Source: Saccharofermentans sp.
Lineage (GTDB): Bacteria; Bacillota; Clostridia; Saccharofermentanales; Saccharofermentanaceae
DNA length: 50,359 nucleotides
NCBI GenBank assembly: GCA_024403695.1
Contig: JAKSRI010000020.1
Span: 1 to 50,359 of the forward strand
Direction: 5' to 3'
Shown: piece after piece, positions 39,344 through 46,740 of the stretch
Layout: each line of letters opens with the position of its first letter
Position numbering within the stretch: the stretch's first letter is position 1
The notes under the pieces: generated by a model
Told to the model about the DNA's origin: nothing
The model's database searches: none
Seen by the model: the letters and a program-made list of their open reading frames with translations, nothing else
Position numbers and translations under genes: made by a program

Positions 39344-40207
39344 ATGTCAGCATGTGATTCATGTCCATCTAAGTCAGGATGCACTTCACAGAGCACCTGC
39401 CCATCAGCTAATGGTGGTGCAGCTAAGCCAAGTGCACCACAGAAAGAGGCTCAGAACGCTAACAGTAATATCAAGACTGTTATCGGTGTAGCATCTGGTA
39501 AGGGTGGAGTAGGAAAGTCTTTTGTTACTACAATGCTCGCTATCGAGCTTTCTCGTAAGGGCTACAAGGTAGGAATTATGGACGCAGATATTACTGGTCC
39601 ATCTATCCCTAGAGCTTTTGGCCTGAAGGAGACACTTACAGCTACTGAGGAGAACCATATTGTTCCAGCTGAGAGTGCTACAGGTATCAAGGCGGTTAGT
39701 CTTAACCTTCTTATGGAGGATGAAGATGCGCCAGTAATCTGGAGAGGTCCAGTTGTATCTGGTCTCGTTAAGCAGTTCTGGACAGACGTTGATTGGGGTA
39801 TGCTCGATGTGCTTCTTATCGATATGCCTCCAGGCACAAGTGACGTTCCACTTACAGTTTTCCAGTCTATCCCACTTGATGGTCTGGTACTCGTGTCCAC
39901 TCCACAGGACCTCGTTTCTATGATCGTTAGCAAGCAGCGTAACATGGCAAAGATGATGAAGGTTAATATCTTAGGTCTCGTAGAGAATATGAGCTACATT
40001 AAGTGCCCACACTGCGATGAGAAGATTGCGCTCTTCGGTAACGACATGGCTCTTAAGAGAGCTTCAGAAGAGGCTGGAGTTAAGATTCTTGACAAGCTCC
40101 CACTTGACCCTGAGACAACAAGCTATGTTGATACAGGTCGTGCAGAGGCTATTAAGGAAGAACTCTTAACAAATACAGTAGCGGAGATTTCCAAGCTTAT
40201 ATCATGA
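39344..40207 (+). CDS. Mrp/NBP35-family Fe-S carrier ATPase
   Basis: A P-loop ATPase of the Mrp/ApbC group: GVASGKGGVGKSFVTT is the deviant Walker A with two Lys, MDADITGPSI and IDMPPGTSDVPL the switch motifs, and IKCPHCDEK the conserved CXXC near residue 222 that bridges a 4Fe-4S cluster in the dimer. The N-terminus carries four extra Cys (4, 7, 13, 19), as in NBP35-type carriers. It delivers Fe-S clusters to apo-proteins. The thioredoxin-like lipoprotein gene overlaps its end by ATGA. Confidence 0.93.
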   Translation: MSACDSCPSKSGCTSQSTCPSANGGAAKPSAPQKEAQNANSNIKTVIGVASGKGGVGKSFVTTMLAIELSRKGYKVGIMDADITGPSIPRAFGLKETLTATEENHIVPAESATGIKAVSLNLLMEDEDAPVIWRGPVVSGLVKQFWTDVDWGMLDVLLIDMPPGTSDVPLTVFQSIPLDGLVLVSTPQDLVSMIVSKQRNMAKMMKVNILGLVENMSYIKCPHCDEKIALFGNDMALKRASEEAGVKILDKLPLDPETTSYVDTGRAEAIKEELLTNTVAEISKLIS

Positions 40208-40782
40208 GAATCCGTAAAGTAGTAAGTCTGGCTTTGTGTCTTGTTATCACTATGACTTCCGCATTCATGTTCGCAGGATGTGGTTCCAAGACTGAGCCTA
40301 CAACTACTATTCTAGTGGATGCTAATCGTCCATATATGGAGTACCTGGGTGAGTTTGATTACACCAGCGGCCTTTCTGCCATGGTTTATGAGCAGGTAGA
40401 AGGTGAGGATCCAGGTTTCTTCGGAATTCAGTACCGTAAGGTGGAGGATCTCGGCGGATTATCCACACAGGGTGATATCGCTATATGTCTGTATTTTTAT
40501 TCTTCGCTTAATAACAGCGCAGCTTTTGTAACAGCTGACGTGGAGGATCTCGCCCAGACACTTACAGGTCAGGTGCTTTTTGTGGCTATCGATGTAGTAG
40601 GTCACGAAGATATAAGTAAGGCATATGATATTTATAATTGCCCTGACTTTGTGCTTATTAATCAGGCTGCAAGGATTTCTACTTTTGATATAGCGTCCCA
40701 CGAAGAGTGGACTATTAATGACGTGGCAGCGTGGATTAAGGACAATGGATTCACACCAGATTACAGCCGCCTGGACCAGTAA
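40204..40782 (+). CDS. Thioredoxin-fold-like lipoprotein lacking CXXC
   Basis: Lipobox FAGC (Cys26) predicts lipid anchoring. Residues about 90-190 look like a thioredoxin fold: DIAICLYFYSSLNNSAAFV occupies the active-site strand-helix without a CXXC, LFVAIDVVGHEDISKAYDIY is the second strand-helix, and CPDFVLINQAARI the cis-Pro region. A redox role is therefore doubtful; a binding or scaffolding role is more likely. It is translationally coupled to the Mrp gene, although the two products would lie on opposite sides of the membrane. Confidence 0.7.
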   Translation: MRIRKVVSLALCLVITMTSAFMFAGCGSKTEPTTTILVDANRPYMEYLGEFDYTSGLSAMVYEQVEGEDPGFFGIQYRKVEDLGGLSTQGDIAICLYFYSSLNNSAAFVTADVEDLAQTLTGQVLFVAIDVVGHEDISKAYDIYNCPDFVLINQAARISTFDIASHEEWTINDVAAWIKDNGFTPDYSRLDQ

Positions 40783-40802
40783 ATCAAGGCAAAGGAGATA
40801 AC

Positions 40803-41303
40803 ATGGAGTACGAATATTTAACAACTATCGGACAGGACAGCCACCGCTTCGAAGAGGGTGTTTATAACCCTGAAGAGAACTACATAATGATGGCTGGTCA
40901 TCGAATTCCGTTTGACCGCAAGTTCTCCGCTAACAGTGACGGCGACGTTATTCTCCATGCGGTAACTAATGCTATTTCAGGTTATACAGGAGTCCTTATT
41001 CTTGGAGGCATCGCTGACGACATGTGCCTTAACCAGGGTATAAAGGATAGTAGTAGGTATCTTAAGCGTGCTCTCGAAGACATGGGCGACGCCAAGATTA
41101 CTCATATATCAATAACCATCGAGTGCCTGCGACCAAAGCTTAAGAATCATCTTCAGGCTATGAAAGAGTCCCTCGGCGCTATTATCGGTCTCGACGCCAG
41201 CCGCATCGGCATCACTGCTACAACTGGCGAGGGCCTTACAGGATTTGGAAAGGGTGAGGGAGTGCAGGTGTTTGCCCTGGCTACCATAAGAAAACCATTA
41301 TGA
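40803..41303 (+). CDS. IspF-like 2-C-methyl-D-erythritol 2,4-cyclodiphosphate synthase
   Basis: 166 residues. IGQDSHRF gives the metal ligands Asp12 and His14, SDGDVILHAVTNA gives His52, ECLRPKL corresponds to the E-x-PKL strand, and ATTGEGLTGFGKGEG to the TTEGLGFTGRGEG loop. The usual GDIG segment is replaced by GGIADD, so it is divergent, though the zinc site is intact. IspF makes MEcPP in the non-mevalonate isoprenoid pathway. No other isoprenoid genes are adjacent; instead it overlaps the endonuclease IV gene by ATGA. Confidence 0.85.
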   Translation: MEYEYLTTIGQDSHRFEEGVYNPEENYIMMAGHRIPFDRKFSANSDGDVILHAVTNAISGYTGVLILGGIADDMCLNQGIKDSSRYLKRALEDMGDAKITHISITIECLRPKLKNHLQAMKESLGAIIGLDASRIGITATTGEGLTGFGKGEGVQVFALATIRKPL

Positions 41304-42127
41304 TTTATATCGGTAATCACGTATCAGTTTCTGACGGCTATCTTGCCATGGGTGTGGGCGAAAGCGCCCTTGGCGGCAACACTTTCGCTTTCTTCACACG
41401 TAACCCACGTGGTGGCACCGCGAAAGCAGTTCCTCAGGAGGACATCGACGCCCTTAAGGACTATCTTGCCCGTGAGAATTTTGGACCACTTGTTGTCCAC
41501 GCTCCTTACACCATGAACCTGTGCTCTGCTAAGGAAGACGTACGTGAGTTTTCGCTTCGTTTCTTTGCCGAGGATCTTGCCCGTGTGGAACAGCTCCCAG
41601 GACAGTTCCTTAACTTCCACCCAGGCAGCCACCTTGGTCAGGGTTATGATGTGGCGTCCAAGCAAATTGCCCACGCTATTAATGAGGTGCTTAAAGAGGG
41701 CCAGACCACAACGCTGTTACTTGAGGTTATGGCAGGAAAGGGCACTGAGGTTGGACGTAATTTCCAGGAGATAGCAGGTATTATTGATCAGGTCGACATG
41801 AAGGAGCGTGTGGGAGTCTGTTTTGATACATGCCACGTCTGGGAAGGTGGCTATGATATTGTTAATGACCTTGATGGAGTGCTTAAGGAATTTGACGAGC
41901 ATATCGGTATCGATAAGTTGATGGCAGTTCATCTTAATGACAGTAAGAATCCTATTGGTGCGCATAAAGACCGTCATGAGAAGATTGGTCTCGGATGCAT
42001 TGGGAAGGACGCTTTGTTGAATGTTGTTCATCATCCTTTATTGCAGGGAAGACCTTTTATTTTGGAGACTCCTAACGACGATGCGGGCTATGCTGCTGAG
42101 ATTAAACTGATAAAAGAAAGCTTTTGA
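41300..42127 (+). CDS. nfo: Endonuclease IV (apurinic/apyrimidinic)
   Basis: A TIM-barrel AP endonuclease of 275 residues with the full set of zinc-ligand motifs: VVHAPY, LNFHPGSHLGQG, LLEVMAG, CFDTCHVWEGGYD, VHLNDSKNPIGAHKDRHEKIGLG and FILETPNDD. It incises DNA at abasic sites in base-excision repair. It starts inside the end of the IspF gene (ATGA overlap), so the two are co-translated. Confidence 0.95.
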   Translation: MIYIGNHVSVSDGYLAMGVGESALGGNTFAFFTRNPRGGTAKAVPQEDIDALKDYLARENFGPLVVHAPYTMNLCSAKEDVREFSLRFFAEDLARVEQLPGQFLNFHPGSHLGQGYDVASKQIAHAINEVLKEGQTTTLLLEVMAGKGTEVGRNFQEIAGIIDQVDMKERVGVCFDTCHVWEGGYDIVNDLDGVLKEFDEHIGIDKLMAVHLNDSKNPIGAHKDRHEKIGLGCIGKDALLNVVHHPLLQGRPFILETPNDDAGYAAEIKLIKESF

Positions 42128-42298
42128 TTTGTTCAACGTTCGTCGAAATTGTGAAAAATGACATAATTTCTACACACATATAAAGATGATTTGATTTTCA
42201 TTTCGTGTAAATATCTAGAGTTTATTTATTAATTCTTAAAAAATTCATATTTTCGTGATGGAAGGATAATTGGTTCCCTTATATTGATATTAGTAGGG

Positions 42299-42307
42299 TG
42301 CTATACT
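42299..42307 (+). promoter_or_regulatory. Extended -10 promoter of the surface-protein gene
   Basis: TGCTATACT lies 34 bases before ATG 42341. The 170 bases upstream are very A/T rich and show no clear -35 and no other feature. Confidence 0.5.
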
Positions 42308-42340
42308 TTAAGCATCATAAAAAAATGGGGGAGACCATAT

Positions 42341-44818
42341 ATGATTCGTAGTAAACGATTTAAAAAATTGCTTTCTTCAGTTGTATGCTTGAGCATGATT
42401 GGTACATATATGCCAAAGATTGCTTTTGCGGCTGATGACGCACCTACTCCAGCCCCACAGCCAACTAGATCCGGATATGTTCTTCAGAATATGTCAGCAC
42501 AGGACCTTATGACCACATACGGTTTGATTGCATTTGGCAAGCTTGATGGTGAGGCACATACACACTCCAACTATCTTGCTGATACATTTAGCCTTGGTTC
42601 CAACTGTGGTGTATTCAATGATTTGCATGTTGTTCAGGATTCTTATTTCAGAACATTTGATGGAAATCTTAATCCAAAATTGTTGGATAATCCTGATGGA
42701 CGTCTTTTTGTAGGTGAGAGCAAAATCACTGAGAGAAAAGATAATTCTAGCGGCATTGAGTATTATAAGATTTCCAATGCAGATGGTTCAGTTAAGGATC
42801 AGCAGATTATATGTCCAAAGACTATTGTCCCTGATGAATATATTAAGGGATATGAGAAGTATGCTGATTTGCAGGACATTCAGAAGAAGTTTGTTAACTA
42901 CAGTAATGCACTTGCTGGCGTAAAGTATGATCCATACGGAGATGAGACATTTACATTCTCTTGGCAGGGTAATTCTGATTACAAGAATCCATGGCAGAAG
43001 GATATTGATAAGAATGGACTTACTCTGAATGTTAATAAGTCAGGACTTCTTATTAATGCGGATTCTAACTATCACTGGCCATGGTATGAGGGTGTCAAGG
43101 AAGTTAAAGTAAATCTGAATTATACAGATGACGGTGTTACAACACTTAACTTTGATATGGCAGGTAAGGATGTAGTTGATTTGCCAGCTATTGATCTTTA
43201 TCTCACAAAAATTGACCCAGCCACAAATAAACCAGTACTTTATGCGCCACCAACTTCAGATAGTGAAGTAGTAAACAGTGGCTGTAATAAGATTTTCTTG
43301 AACATTTATGACTCTAGTGCTTCAGATGGAGTGTTCAGAGGAACAATCAATGTTAAGGAAAGAAGCTATGGAACAATTATTGCTCCAGGCGCAACAGTTA
43401 ATTTGGGTTCTAACTGGAATGGTGTTGTCGTTGCGAATAACATCAAGATTGATGCTGAGTACCATCAGGCATTCGCTAAGACTGGTCCAGATGTAGAATT
43501 CGATAAGCTTGTTCCACACGATGATCCTACAGTTACTCCAGTTCCAGACCTTGATACAGGCGACCTTTATCCAAAGACAACTGCTAAGGTAAGCAAGGTT
43601 GATATCGCTGATGGCGAAGAACTCGACGGAGCTACCATTCAGGTTATCGATCCAGATGGTAACGTAGTTGATGAGTGGACTTCAGCTAAGGGCGTTAATC
43701 ACGTTATTGGCGTGAAGGATGGCGAGAATCCAGACGCTTCTAAATATGTAATTGTTCCTGGTATTACATATATTCTTAGAGAGACAGTAGCACCTGATGG
43801 ATACGAGACTACAACAGATATTGCATTTGTAGTTAATGCAGATGGAACAGTAGATAAGGAAAAGACTTCTGCGCCTGTTACTAGTGATGGAGTTATCCTT
43901 GTACAGGATACTAAGAAGGAAGATGAAGATCCTACAGGTGAACCAAGTCCATCTGAGGAACCAAGTCCTTCAGTAGAGCCAACACCTTCCGGCACACCTG
44001 ATCAGCCAACACCATCTGGCACACCTGATCAGCCAACACCTTCTGGTACACCTGATCAGCCAACTCCATCTGGCACACCTGATCAGCCAACACCATCTGG
44101 CACACCTGATCAGCCAACACCATCTGGTACACCTGATCAGCCAACTCCATCTGGTACACCTGATCAGCCAACACCATCTGGCACACCTGATCAGCCAACA
44201 CCTTCTGGCACACCTGATCAGCCAACACCTTCCGGTACACCTGACCAGCCAACACCTTCTGGTACACCTGATCAGCCAACACCTTCTGGTACACCTGATC
44301 AGCCAACACCTTCTGGTACACCTGGTCAGCCAACACCAACTGGTTCAGTAACACCAACAACACCGGTAACACCTACACCTATTACACCGGTAACACCTAC
44401 AACTCCTGTAAATCCTACAGGTACACCGGTAACACCTACACCAAATATTGGTGGTGGCGGAACTGGAGATCCAACTCCAACAGTTACACCAGGTACTCCT
44501 GAGAATCCAACACCTACACCAGGAGGTGGAAGCGGAGATCCAACACCTACACCAGGTGGCGGAAGCGGAGAGCCTACACCTACTCCAGGTGGTGGCGAGG
44601 GAACACCTACACCTACTCCAGATGTAACTCCTACACCAACACCAGGTGATGCTCCAACACCTACACCAACAGCTACTCCAACTCCATCAACAGAGAAGTC
44701 TGTATCTACTGGTGAAGCAGCAAGTTGTACAATGTTACTTGGTATATTCATGATTGCACTTGCAGGAATTAGCCTTATTTGCAAAAAGGAATATGAAAAG
44801 ATTAAAGAAGAAGACTAA
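42341..44818 (+). CDS. Choice-of-anchor-A surface protein with Pro/Thr repeat stalk
   Basis: A signal peptide (cleavage near AFAAD, residue 29) leads to a choice-of-anchor-A/collagen-binding-like domain (residues about 45-390: LMTTYGLIAFGKLDGEAHTHSN, SYGTIIAPGATVNLGSNWNGVVVANN). A SpaA/prealbumin-like domain (about 410-530: TAKVSKVDIADGEELDGATIQV, YILRETVAPDGYETT) is followed by 13 nine-residue PTPSGTPDQ repeats and further Pro/Thr/Gly-rich sequence. The end is VSTGEAAS, a membrane helix and KKEYEKIKEED: a sortase-like signal without the Leu-Pro of LPXTG. ATG 42341 follows GGGGGAG. It is probably a wall-anchored adhesin or pilin-like protein; no sortase is in the window. Confidence 0.88.
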   Translation: MIRSKRFKKLLSSVVCLSMIGTYMPKIAFAADDAPTPAPQPTRSGYVLQNMSAQDLMTTYGLIAFGKLDGEAHTHSNYLADTFSLGSNCGVFNDLHVVQDSYFRTFDGNLNPKLLDNPDGRLFVGESKITERKDNSSGIEYYKISNADGSVKDQQIICPKTIVPDEYIKGYEKYADLQDIQKKFVNYSNALAGVKYDPYGDETFTFSWQGNSDYKNPWQKDIDKNGLTLNVNKSGLLINADSNYHWPWYEGVKEVKVNLNYTDDGVTTLNFDMAGKDVVDLPAIDLYLTKIDPATNKPVLYAPPTSDSEVVNSGCNKIFLNIYDSSASDGVFRGTINVKERSYGTIIAPGATVNLGSNWNGVVVANNIKIDAEYHQAFAKTGPDVEFDKLVPHDDPTVTPVPDLDTGDLYPKTTAKVSKVDIADGEELDGATIQVIDPDGNVVDEWTSAKGVNHVIGVKDGENPDASKYVIVPGITYILRETVAPDGYETTTDIAFVVNADGTVDKEKTSAPVTSDGVILVQDTKKEDEDPTGEPSPSEEPSPSVEPTPSGTPDQPTPSGTPDQPTPSGTPDQPTPSGTPDQPTPSGTPDQPTPSGTPDQPTPSGTPDQPTPSGTPDQPTPSGTPDQPTPSGTPDQPTPSGTPDQPTPSGTPDQPTPSGTPGQPTPTGSVTPTTPVTPTPITPVTPTTPVNPTGTPVTPTPNIGGGGTGDPTPTVTPGTPENPTPTPGGGSGDPTPTPGGGSGEPTPTPGGGEGTPTPTPDVTPTPTPGDAPTPTPTATPTPSTEKSVSTGEAASCTMLLGIFMIALAGISLICKKEYEKIKEED
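43979..44329 (+). repeat. 13 tandem 27-base coding repeats (PTPSGTPDQ)
   Basis: Thirteen exact-length units of 27 bases encode PTPSGTPDQ; only the last changes Asp to Gly. Units differ at synonymous third positions (CCA/CCT, TCT/TCC, GGC/GGT, GAT/GAC), so selection holds the protein repeat. The array should vary in copy number between strains. Confidence 0.95.
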
Positions 44819-44842
44819 GTCTATCTTATAAATTTACAAAGC

Positions 44843-44876
44843 ATGCCCATTCTTGTTCGCAAGAGTGGGCATTTTG
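44843..44876 (+). terminator. UUCG-loop terminator of the surface-protein gene
   Basis: ATGCCCATTCTTG (44843-44855) pairs with CAAGAGTGGGCAT (44860-44872), 13 pairs with one G-T, closed by a TTCG tetraloop and followed by TTTT. Confidence 0.9.
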
Positions 44877-45146
44877 TTTGGGCTTTAAAATTGATAATTA
44901 ACGTGATGTACGTTACGTTAATAATTGGTACGCTATTTGTACCGACAGTCGGAACAAATACGGACAAATAAGTCATCTAAACATATAAATTAGCATCAAA
45001 ACGATATAATTGTCCGACAAATGTACCGACGGTCGGAACATATGTCGGAATGTGAGCAGAACATATATTAAACCGCGCAGAGTAGGGAACGACTGTTGTA
45101 TAACACTAACATCTACGACGCGCTTCTAGGCCGTATTACAGGCATA
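44877..45146. other. Palindrome-rich gene-free region
   Basis: No gene is supported. It contains an inverted repeat ATTAACGT/ACGTTAAT (44897-44922), two large palindromes built on CCGACNGTCGG (44934-44960 and 45021-45041), an inverted pair CGGACAA (44961-44967)/TTGTCCG (45010-45016), and a further TGTCGGA at 45044-45050. The part from 45060 to 45146 shows only short GC-rich matches. It could be a binding-site array, a small RNA locus or the remnant of a small mobile element. Confidence 0.55.
44934..45041. repeat. Paired long palindromes with CCGACNGTCGG core
   Basis: 44934-44960 is a 27-base palindrome with a single A-A mismatch pair (outer arms TATTTGT/ACAAATA). 45021-45041 is a 21-base palindrome with the same A-A mismatch (outer arms ATGT/ACAT). 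The central 19 bases (44938-44956 and 45022-45040) are direct repeats differing by one base. The centres are 84 bases apart, eight helical turns. Confidence 0.8.
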
Positions 45147-45179
45147 TAAAAAGGGCCATCTTCGATAGAAGATGACCCT
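45147..45179 (-). terminator. Terminator of the zinc-ribbon membrane protein gene
   Basis: On the minus strand an AGGG-CATCTTC/GAAGATG-CCCT stem (45152-45179, one mismatch, GATA loop) is followed by TTTTTATATG. Confidence 0.8.
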
Positions 45180-45203
45180 GTAAAGTTCTATGGAAAATAC
45201 TAC

Positions 45204-46583
45204 TTAAGAACCGCAGTGCTCACATGGGCTCTGCTTAGCGATTCTTCCACAGTTAGCACACTTGTGCAACTTATTGATGGAGCTCTTAGAATCAGCGGAA
45301 GCTGTAGCTGCAGATGCTGCTGGCTTATTCTCAGCGAGAAGATCCTCGAGCAAAATCTCGTGACCACAACGTGGACATGGGTTTGTATTAATCATTACAT
45401 CACATGCTGGACACTTATGGAGCTTATTAAGCTTAGCCATTGCTGCGTCTGCTGCGGATTCCTTCTCAGGAGCTGCTGCAGCCTTTGTAGGAGCAGCCTT
45501 GGAAGCCAATGGCTTAAATGGGCTTGGTGCTGGTTCAAGGTTGTTAGCTGCAGGAGATGGCGCGAAAGGACTTGGTGTAAAAGTCTTGTTAGCAAGTGGT
45601 GATACTTCCTCAGACTTCTCTTCTTTAGCAGGTTCCTTAGCAGTCTCCTTTGCAGGTGCCTTAGCAACTGGCTTAAATGGACTTGGTGCAGAAGATGTTT
45701 CTTCCTTCTCGATTGTCTTTGTTTTAGGAGTTGCACCTGCAAGTGGCTTGAATGGGCTTGGTGCTGCATTTGACTCAGAAGCTACAGGTGCAGGACCGCC
45801 GATTGGAACGAATGTCTTATTAAGTGTTGTTGGAACTGGACGATCCTTATCAGATCCGCTTCCTGGCAACTTATCTCCGCCGCCAGAGGAGAGGGAAGAC
45901 TTGAGGATGGATGGTTCGTCCTTCTTGGAGGATGCTCTCTCAGAAGCTTTTGGAGCAGATGGTCTTGTTGTCTTAGGCTCTTCTTTCTTCTCGACCTTGG
46001 CAACTGGCTTCTCTTCTACAGGCTTTGCAATTGGCTTAACTGCAGGCTTTTCCTCTACTGGCTTGAAAGCTGCAACAGGCTCTTCCTTAACTTCTGGCTC
46101 TGGCTTAACCTCTTCAACTTCTTCTTTAACCTCAGGCTTAGCTTCTTCCTTAACGTTGCTTACGAAAGCGTTATTAACAGGCTTCTTTGATGCAGGCTTA
46201 GAAACGGATTTCTTTGGAGCGAATGGGCTACCGGAAACTGGTTCTTCATCCACAGACTCCTCTGCTTTTGTGTTATAGGAGGTGAGGGCAGCAATTTTTG
46301 CTTCATGCTCACTTGCTGTAACTCTAGCAGAAACCTCTGAATTGATTGAAATATCTGCAAGGTAGCGAAGAACTAATACTGCCACATTAAGTGCAATCGC
46401 ATAAATGAAAGCAGTTACTAAGCAATTAAGAATGCCTCCGAGATTCTTAGCGAGCAGGCAGGCGAGAGCACCAACAACTGCGATAACAATTGCGCTTGGA
46501 ACAATGAGTTTCTCAAGACTGTTAACTGTGGACTCGAGCTTAGCTCCAGCACCTGTACATTTCTTCTTTTCATCTTCGAACAT
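45204..46583 (-). CDS. Membrane protein with long Pro/Lys/Glu linker and zinc ribbons
   Basis: Two membrane helices (about residues 25-48 and 53-77) are followed by a very long low-complexity cytoplasmic region (about 100-395) rich in Pro, Lys, Glu, Ala and Ser, with five APSPFKPL/GSPFAPKK-like repeats. The end holds two zinc ribbons (CPACDVMINTNPCPRCG and CANCGRIAKQSPCEHCG). ATG 46583 has GGGAGGA at good spacing. I recognise no named family; it could be a flexible scaffold anchoring a zinc-ribbon head to the membrane. The SPF(K/A)P units are candidate interaction motifs. Confidence 0.78.
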   Translation of the reverse strand: MFEDEKKKCTGAGAKLESTVNSLEKLIVPSAIVIAVVGALACLLAKNLGGILNCLVTAFIYAIALNVAVLVLRYLADISINSEVSARVTASEHEAKIAALTSYNTKAEESVDEEPVSGSPFAPKKSVSKPASKKPVNNAFVSNVKEEAKPEVKEEVEEVKPEPEVKEEPVAAFKPVEEKPAVKPIAKPVEEKPVAKVEKKEEPKTTRPSAPKASERASSKKDEPSILKSSLSSGGGDKLPGSGSDKDRPVPTTLNKTFVPIGGPAPVASESNAAPSPFKPLAGATPKTKTIEKEETSSAPSPFKPVAKAPAKETAKEPAKEEKSEEVSPLANKTFTPSPFAPSPAANNLEPAPSPFKPLASKAAPTKAAAAPEKESAADAAMAKLNKLHKCPACDVMINTNPCPRCGHEILLEDLLAENKPAASAATASADSKSSINKLHKCANCGRIAKQSPCEHCGS

Positions 46584-46618
46584 AAGAATATCCTCCCTTA
46601 AAAACAAAAACCGCCCAA

Positions 46619-46627
46619 ATTATATCA
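46619..46627 (-). promoter_or_regulatory. Extended -10 promoter of the zinc-ribbon membrane gene
   Basis: On the minus strand TGATATAAT, 35 bases before ATG 46583; no clear -35 is seen. Confidence 0.5.
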
Positions 46628-46680
46628 GATTTCTTTGAAGATTGCCTGCTATATTTATATATATTAATAAAAGAACATAA

Positions 46681-46712
46681 TAAAAAGGCACATCCCCGAG
46701 AGAATGTGCCTT
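46681..46712 (-). terminator. Terminator of the GGGtGRT operon
   Basis: On the minus strand AAGGCACAT pairs perfectly with ATGTGCCTT (46704-46712 with 46685-46693), followed by TTTTATT. Confidence 0.88.
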
Positions 46713-46740
46713 AATTAATAATCAGTTAGTTAATTCTAAA

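Noticed and set aside
43979..44329. CRISPR or minisatellite of non-coding origin
   Set aside because: The 27-base units keep frame, vary only at synonymous positions and lie inside a clear surface-protein gene.
43932..44372. Minus-strand frame of repeated Val/Leu/Asp/Gln units
   Set aside because: It is the antisense reading of the 27-base coding repeats of the surface protein; no start signal or family.
45032..45048. LexA/SOS box (GAACATATGTCG) near the palindromes
   Set aside because: It departs from the GAAC-N4-GTTC consensus in the right half and is better explained as part of the GTCGG palindrome set.
45060..45146. Riboswitch-like GC-rich segment
   Set aside because: I could not match it to the core of any known riboswitch class on either strand, and no consistent fold was found by eye.
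45499..46278. Plus-strand frame opposite the zinc-ribbon membrane protein
   Set aside because: Low-complexity mirror of the Pro/Lys/Glu linker with no ribosome site; the minus frame has membrane helices and zinc ribbons.
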